DNA of 35,676 bases, taken from NCBI GenBank assembly GCA_021298605.1, contig JAJTDS010000008.1, positions 1 through 35,676 on the forward strand, written 5' to 3'. Positions 31,343 through 35,676 of the stretch are shown here, one piece after another; position 1 is the first letter of the stretch, and each line of letters starts with the position of its first letter. The translations under genes were made by a program, and so were the position numbers. This DNA comes from Rickettsiales bacterium. GTDB taxonomy: Bacteria > Pseudomonadota > Alphaproteobacteria > Rickettsiales > UBA1997. The notes below the pieces were generated by a model. The model ran no database searches. It was not told the DNA's origin and worked only from the letters and a program-made list of their open reading frames with translations.

Positions 31343-34300
31343 TTTATTAGAAAATAAAGTTTTTAAATCATTAGTAAAGTTTTGTAAATTATTTGATTCC
31401 AAAAATTTGCAATTAATTGTAAAATCTGAAGGTTTTAAGATATTTTCAGTTGTGTTTGCCGTTATAATATTTTTTCTATTTATCATACCTTTTATTTTGT
31501 CTACTAAAGGTCTTAAATTTGCTATTGAACAAAAAATTAGCAATATAACTAGGGCTAATTTTAACATTAATGGAGATGTTGATGTTAGTTTTTTGCCTAC
31601 ACCGACAATTAAAATTCATGATAGCTTTTTATTGAAATATCAAAATGATGGCAAGATATGTAATTTAGGGGTTGGTAAAATTAAAATATCTTTTCCATTT
31701 TTTGGTGGAAGTGATGGAAATATTAACAAGATTATGCTTGAGAATGCTTCCGCAGAGTGTTATTACCAAGATTCTAAAATTGAAAATAACAGCAATAAAT
31801 TTACTGCATATTTTTCAAAATTTAATCATCAAGAACTTAATAATAAAAATCAAAATAAGGCTAGTAACAATGAATTAAGCCTTAAAATATTTGATGTCAA
31901 CGAAACTAATAGCAATGCAATTAAACTTAAGAATTTAGTTTTTAAAAATTCCGATATAATTCTTTACAATCAAAATGGCAACTATAAAAAAATCGACCGA
32001 ATAAATTTTAGATTAAGGGTTGGATCTTCTAAAATAAAAGCTGATGGTGATTTTATAAATGATGATTTGCCTCATAAATTTAATGGTTTAATTAATTTTG
32101 GCACCAGAGTTGGTAGTTATGAATCTTTTTTTAATCTTAGCTCTCCAGCTTTTAATGCAGAAGTTATAGGAGATTTTATTTCAAATAAAACAATGTTCAA
32201 AGAATTGGATTTTGAAGGTAAAGTGAATGCAGAGATATTTGATGTTAAAAATGCTTATAAATCATTAATAAATATTGATGTAATTTATGAAAAGCTCAAA
32301 CAAAACAATCAATCTATAAAAATTAATGGTAGTGTTAAGGTTGGCGGTGGAGAAATAATAGTTGATAATTTATTATTTAATTCAGAATCAATAAATGGTA
32401 AGGGTAATTTGATATTAGATTTTAATTACAAGATTCCGCTTATTGATATTTCTTTAGACCTAGAAAATCTTGACTTAACTTCGGTTTGGTCTTTGGATAG
32501 AGCAAAATTTTTGCGGAATTCTAACAAGTCTGATACCAATAAAACAAAGCCAGCCAAGAATCAGCCAAATAAAGTTGTCAAGAAAGATGAAGATAAAAAC
32601 ACAGATAATCAAGAATTGATAAAAAAAGAAGAAAAAAAGAATAGTCAAATTATGAATGATGATTTATCGATTTTTAATGATATTGCCAATCCTAATCCCA
32701 GTCAGCCAACTGAAGGTGATGAAGGTGATTTATCTCAAAATCAACAAGTGTTGCAAGTCTCGAATCCGCAATCGCAATTATTGCAAAATCAAACAAATAA
32801 TCAAATTATCAATGATTCATCAGCTAAAAAAGAACAGTCTTCGCTTGATTCAACTAGTGTCAGTAAAGAAGAAGTTTCTTCTGAGGTAGTGAATAAATTT
32901 TCTAACGATTCTGAAAACAATATTTTAAATCGTTTCGAGGGATATAAAGTTAATTATCGAAATAATATATTAGACCTAGAAAAGCTTGCTAAAAAGGTTA
33001 GTTTTACAGGCAAAAAAAAAGAATTTGATCTTAATGCTGAAATTAATATTAAAAATATTAAATATTTTGAAGAGAAGATAACCGATCTAAGTCTATATTT
33101 AACAATATCAAGAACCGGTCAAGTTTCTATATTGCCTTTAATATTCAATGTTCCTAATTCTGGTATTTTTCGTTTAATTGGTTTTTTAGATAATAATCAA
33201 ATTTCTCCAACTTTGATTGGAAATCTTGATGCTTATGGTAATGATTTTAACAAAATATTGCAATTTCTAAAAATTAATTCACCTTATATCAAAAAAGATG
33301 CATTCAAGCATTATAAAATTAGCTCTGGCTTGATAATGATGCCCGATCAAATTATTATGAATGGCTTTTATATGTCTCTAAATCAAGATCAAAGTCAATT
33401 TATAGGTGATTTAAAAATCGACGATACTGAAAATCAAAAAATAGTAACCTCAAATTTAAGGGTTGATAATTTTAATTATGATGACTATTTATTGCCCCCT
33501 CGTCCTAGCGATTACATATCTTATGGCAGTTTATTTCGCAAAATGTTGTGGCTTAATGAAATTGATACAGGTTATAATTGCAATATTGAATTTGATAGAA
33601 TCAATTATCGTGGTGAGAATTTTGCTGATAGTAAAATTAATCTTAAAATTGGTCAAGGATATTTAGAGATAGCTAATTTATTGCTTAATTCGCTAAATAA
33701 TAGTTTTGTTGGTAGTCTTGCTATTAATATTGATAAAGAGCATCCAGAATTTAATCTGACACTTAATGGCAAATCTTTTAACTATCAATCTAACTTAGAA
33801 AATGCAGAGCGGGGCAACAATATTAGAAATATTTTAATGGAGCAGAAAAATGTTAACAATAACCAAAATAATAAATTAATTAATTTTAATATATTCGATC
33901 AATTCTTTGCCCTGCCTTCGCTAGATAATTTTAACGGAAAAATTAATATTCAGCTTGAAAATATGGGGCTAGACTATCTAAAAGTAGAAAATTTCAAAAT
34001 GAATGGAAAATTAAATGATGGAGTATTAAAAGAGGCTAATTTAATAGGTGAAACATATGGCGGCAAATTTAATTATAAAGGCTCAATTGGTCTAAGATTT
34101 AAAAAAATTATTTCAGGAAACCTAAATGCTATAGGAATAGATCTAGCAAAAATGTTAACAGAAAATTTTGGGATAGATAATTTGAGTGGAATTTCTAATG
34201 TATCTAGTGCAATTAGTAGTAATGCAACTGATAAGGCGGAATTTATTAAGAATCTCAAGGCTGATATCAAGTTTAATGTCAATTCTCCTGCAATTGAAGG

Positions 34301-34757
34301 TTACGGATTAACTCAATTAGTACAAAAAATGCTTTCATCTTCTCGTAATCGCAGTGATTTAGGTAGTCCAGAAAAAATATTATTTAACCCTGCCAATCAA
34401 ACAGCCTTTAAAAGTGCCAATGGTCAACTGCTTATCAATAAAGAAGAAGGTAAATTTAAAATAAATGCTTCTGCACCTGCAATCACAGCAATTTTAAGTG
34501 GTAAAATAAATTTTAACGATAGCCAGTTTAATGGAGTTGCAAATACCATCTTTTTGACTGATAATTTTAAGAAGCCAATTCCAATTAGCATTGCCAGTGC
34601 TCTTACTGGTTCAATAAAAAATATTGAACATAAAACTAATCTTAATCAAGTTTATCAATATCTTGGACTTGGAAGACCTCTAGAAATAAAATCTGAGAAG
34701 CCAAATGCAATGATAAATAACTCTCAATTAATTGATAAAGTTGATAGCAAAATCTAG
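31335..34757 (+). CDS. Large AsmA-like inner-membrane protein
   Basis: The 1140-residue product has a single N-terminal membrane helix (about 37-55). It then follows the AsmA pattern (ANFNINGDVDVSFLPTPTIKIHD), with a long periplasmic body of beta-rich repeats and a C-terminal AsmA_2-like end. AsmA-type proteins (AsmA, TamB, YhdP) form grooves that carry phospholipid to the outer membrane. A low-complexity Lys/Asn/Gln/Ser/Glu-rich segment of about 140 residues (about 392-532) interrupts the body. I start at the ATG at 31335, which overlaps the previous gene by 8 bases, instead of an earlier frame opening at 31305. exbD follows after 3 bases. Confidence 0.85.
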   Translation: MNNLLENKVFKSLVKFCKLFDSKNLQLIVKSEGFKIFSVVFAVIIFFLFIIPFILSTKGLKFAIEQKISNITRANFNINGDVDVSFLPTPTIKIHDSFLLKYQNDGKICNLGVGKIKISFPFFGGSDGNINKIMLENASAECYYQDSKIENNSNKFTAYFSKFNHQELNNKNQNKASNNELSLKIFDVNETNSNAIKLKNLVFKNSDIILYNQNGNYKKIDRINFRLRVGSSKIKADGDFINDDLPHKFNGLINFGTRVGSYESFFNLSSPAFNAEVIGDFISNKTMFKELDFEGKVNAEIFDVKNAYKSLINIDVIYEKLKQNNQSIKINGSVKVGGGEIIVDNLLFNSESINGKGNLILDFNYKIPLIDISLDLENLDLTSVWSLDRAKFLRNSNKSDTNKTKPAKNQPNKVVKKDEDKNTDNQELIKKEEKKNSQIMNDDLSIFNDIANPNPSQPTEGDEGDLSQNQQVLQVSNPQSQLLQNQTNNQIINDSSAKKEQSSLDSTSVSKEEVSSEVVNKFSNDSENNILNRFEGYKVNYRNNILDLEKLAKKVSFTGKKKEFDLNAEINIKNIKYFEEKITDLSLYLTISRTGQVSILPLIFNVPNSGIFRLIGFLDNNQISPTLIGNLDAYGNDFNKILQFLKINSPYIKKDAFKHYKISSGLIMMPDQIIMNGFYMSLNQDQSQFIGDLKIDDTENQKIVTSNLRVDNFNYDDYLLPPRPSDYISYGSLFRKMLWLNEIDTGYNCNIEFDRINYRGENFADSKINLKIGQGYLEIANLLLNSLNNSFVGSLAINIDKEHPEFNLTLNGKSFNYQSNLENAERGNNIRNILMEQKNVNNNQNNKLINFNIFDQFFALPSLDNFNGKINIQLENMGLDYLKVENFKMNGKLNDGVLKEANLIGETYGGKFNYKGSIGLRFKKIISGNLNAIGIDLAKMLTENFGIDNLSGISNVSSAISSNATDKAEFIKNLKADIKFNVNSPAIEGYGLTQLVQKMLSSSRNRSDLGSPEKILFNPANQTAFKSANGQLLINKEEGKFKINASAPAITAILSGKINFNDSQFNGVANTIFLTDNFKKPIPISIASALTGSIKNIEHKTNLNQVYQYLGLGRPLEIKSEKPNAMINNSQLIDKVDSKI

Positions 34758-34760
34758 AAA

Positions 34761-35177
34761 ATGAAGATTCCACACAGAAAAGATATTAGAAGAGCAAGAA
34801 TTGAAATCATTCCAATGATTGATATTATGTTTTTTTTATTGGCCACAATAATGCTTTCCTCTCTTCAAATTCAACATCAACATCTTTTAAAATTAAATAA
34901 TATTGAGTTGCCAAAAGTTAATAATATTAATAAATTATCAAACTCGGCAGTTCATGCAATTTCTATAACTAAGAGCAACATTATTTTTCTTGATGAAGTT
35001 GAAATTAATAGCGATAAAATAAAAGAAGCTTTAAATAAATTGAATAAATTAGAAAATATTGATGAAATTACTATTAGTGCTGATAAAGATGCGAGTCATG
35101 GGGTTGTTATTAATGTTATTGATATTGCTAAGCAGTCAGGTTTTAAGCATTTTGCGATTGCAACCAATAATAAATAG
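34761..35177 (+). CDS. exbD: ExbD/TolR-family proton-channel subunit
   Basis: ExbD/TolR proteins pair with ExbB/TolQ to turn the proton gradient into force on TonB or TolA. The 138 residues have a short cytosolic start, one membrane helix (about 19-37) with the essential Asp21 in IIPMIDIMFFLLA, and a periplasmic domain (ITISADKDASHGVVINVIDIAKQSG). No ExbB/TolQ is in the window. A short TonB-like gene follows after 2 bases, which favours ExbD over TolR. Confidence 0.88.
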   Translation: MKIPHRKDIRRARIEIIPMIDIMFFLLATIMLSSLQIQHQHLLKLNNIELPKVNNINKLSNSAVHAISITKSNIIFLDEVEINSDKIKEALNKLNKLENIDEITISADKDASHGVVINVIDIAKQSGFKHFAIATNNK

Positions 35178-35179
35178 CT

Positions 35180-35474
35180 ATGCATTATCCTAAAAATAGC
35201 TTTATTGTTGCTGTAATAGCTTTATTTTTATTGCTAAATTCACCAAGAACTACCAAAAATTCCTGATGAATTGCGATATAATAATTTTCATGTTCATGCA
35301 TTGGCAAGACTTGAAATTAATAAGAATGGCATTGTTTATGGGGTAAAATTAATTGAACCAACTAACAATGTACTTATTAATAAATTATTGGTTGCAAGTT
35401 TATATAAATGGAGGTTTGGGGGGGTAGATAGCGATATTACTAGAGATATTAGAGTTGATTTTGCAGTTGAGTAG
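35180..35474 (+). pseudogene. Short TonB-like energy transducer, reading frame broken
   Basis: An ATG at 35180 opens a 28-residue frame with a membrane helix (KNSFIVAVIALFLLLN), ending at a TGA at 35264. Homology then continues in the +1 frame, open from 35238 to the stop at 35474: ELPKIPDELRY, then LARLEINKNGIVYGVKLIEP, then LVASLYKWRFGG and IRVDFAVE. This is a TonB C-terminal domain of the short type (about 100 residues, membrane helix plus domain). The frames join somewhere between 35238 and 35263, so one net base change separates them. It could be a decayed gene, a sequencing error in A/T-rich DNA, or a frameshift made during translation. A TTG at 35271 would give only the domain, without an anchor. 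Confidence 0.72.
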
Positions 35475-35621
35475 TTACTTATTTTTAATGGTTAATTTTT
35501 TTAGTTTTTTTTGATAAAAAAAATATTCACCCACAATAAATAATGAAAGGAAAGAAATGATTATAAAGCCAGTTAAATAGGCATTGTTAACATAAAAAGA
35601 GTAGTCATTTATTTTTGTCAT
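35475..35621 (-). CDS. ccmD: CcmD-like heme exporter small subunit
   Basis: This 48-residue frame starts at the ATG at 35621. It has one membrane helix (about 16-36: YLTGFIIISFLSLFIVG) preceded by a short segment with aromatic residues (DYSFYVNNAYL), and a basic tail (FYQKKLKKLTIKNK). That is the plan of CcmD, the peptide that helps release holo-CcmE from the CcmABC heme ABC transporter in cytochrome c maturation. Its stop codon abuts the TonB-like stop codon exactly, tail to tail. ccmC would be expected upstream, beyond the right edge; the 55 visible bases there are AT-rich and give no clear coding. Such short genes are easily missed; the name rests on pattern and size. Confidence 0.6.
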   Translation of the reverse strand: MTKINDYSFYVNNAYLTGFIIISFLSLFIVGEYFFYQKKLKKLTIKNK

Positions 35622-35676
35622 ATAAATTTATAAAGAATGTTAAGTTAAAATGAAAATATAGCTTGCAAAAATTAAA

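Noticed and set aside
1-35676. CRISPR array, prophage, toxin-antitoxin or defence island
   Set aside because: No regularly spaced repeats, integrase, transposase, phage genes or known defence domains were seen on either strand.

Overview
The window is a strongly AT-rich stretch of bacterial chromosome, densely packed with genes and with short operons on both strands. The evidence points to a diderm alphaproteobacterium. It has a 5-aminolevulinate synthase (the C4 route to heme, typical of Alphaproteobacteria), a CcmD-type cytochrome c maturation peptide at the right edge, a complex I NuoG, and peptidoglycan (murE, murG) and outer-membrane (LptE-like, Skp-like, AsmA-like, ExbD/TonB) genes. The AT bias and some gene choices recall Rickettsiales or other AT-rich lineages, but hisA, dctA-like and pilT argue against a heavily reduced obligate intracellular parasite. 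I cannot place it more precisely. Hardly any start codon has a recognisable Shine-Dalgarno sequence.

Layout. 1-867 (-): secreted MsrB-MsrA fusion cut by the left edge. 868-1582: the longest non-coding stretch, with a GC-rich inverted-repeat element (1013-1232) and a good promoter for typA. 1583-5506 (+): typA and nuoG, ending in a bidirectional terminator shared with hisA. 5518-6899 (-): hisA and a 2-Cys peroxiredoxin, separated by a perfect hairpin with a C9/G9 stem. 7166-7711 (-): tRNA-Lys and a stand-alone Hpt protein. 7971-9257 (+): DctA-like symporter, meeting a tandem-ATPase peptide ABC gene and a nitroreductase (-). 11624-14868 (+): a charged low-complexity protein, murE and a class IV aminotransferase. 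14870-17808 (-): pilT, rsmE and an RmuC-like gene. 18084-18845 (+): an SDR lacking the catalytic Tyr. 18868-20757 (-): ridA, a VOC protein and a threonine dehydratase-like gene. 20932-26098 (-): skp, a C-terminally truncated dnaE, an unknown gene and hemA. 26508-35474 (+): pyrG, lptE, rimM, a small exported protein, murG, a RodZ-like HTH protein, a large AsmA-like protein, exbD and a frame-disrupted short TonB. 35475-35621 (-): a ccmD-like small gene.

How the genes fit together. Most are housekeeping: envelope biogenesis, nucleotide and heme synthesis, respiration and redox repair. The ridA-VOC-dehydratase cluster makes metabolic sense, because RidA clears the reactive enamines made by PLP dehydratases. 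I found no CRISPR array, prophage, toxin-antitoxin pair, defence island or insertion sequence, and nothing I can honestly call a new multi-gene system. The points most worth a second look are the dnaE missing its whole C-terminal third, the C9/G9 hairpin in front of hisA, the inverted-repeat element upstream of typA, the TonB gene with a frame break, and the unknown genes at 11624 and 22091.
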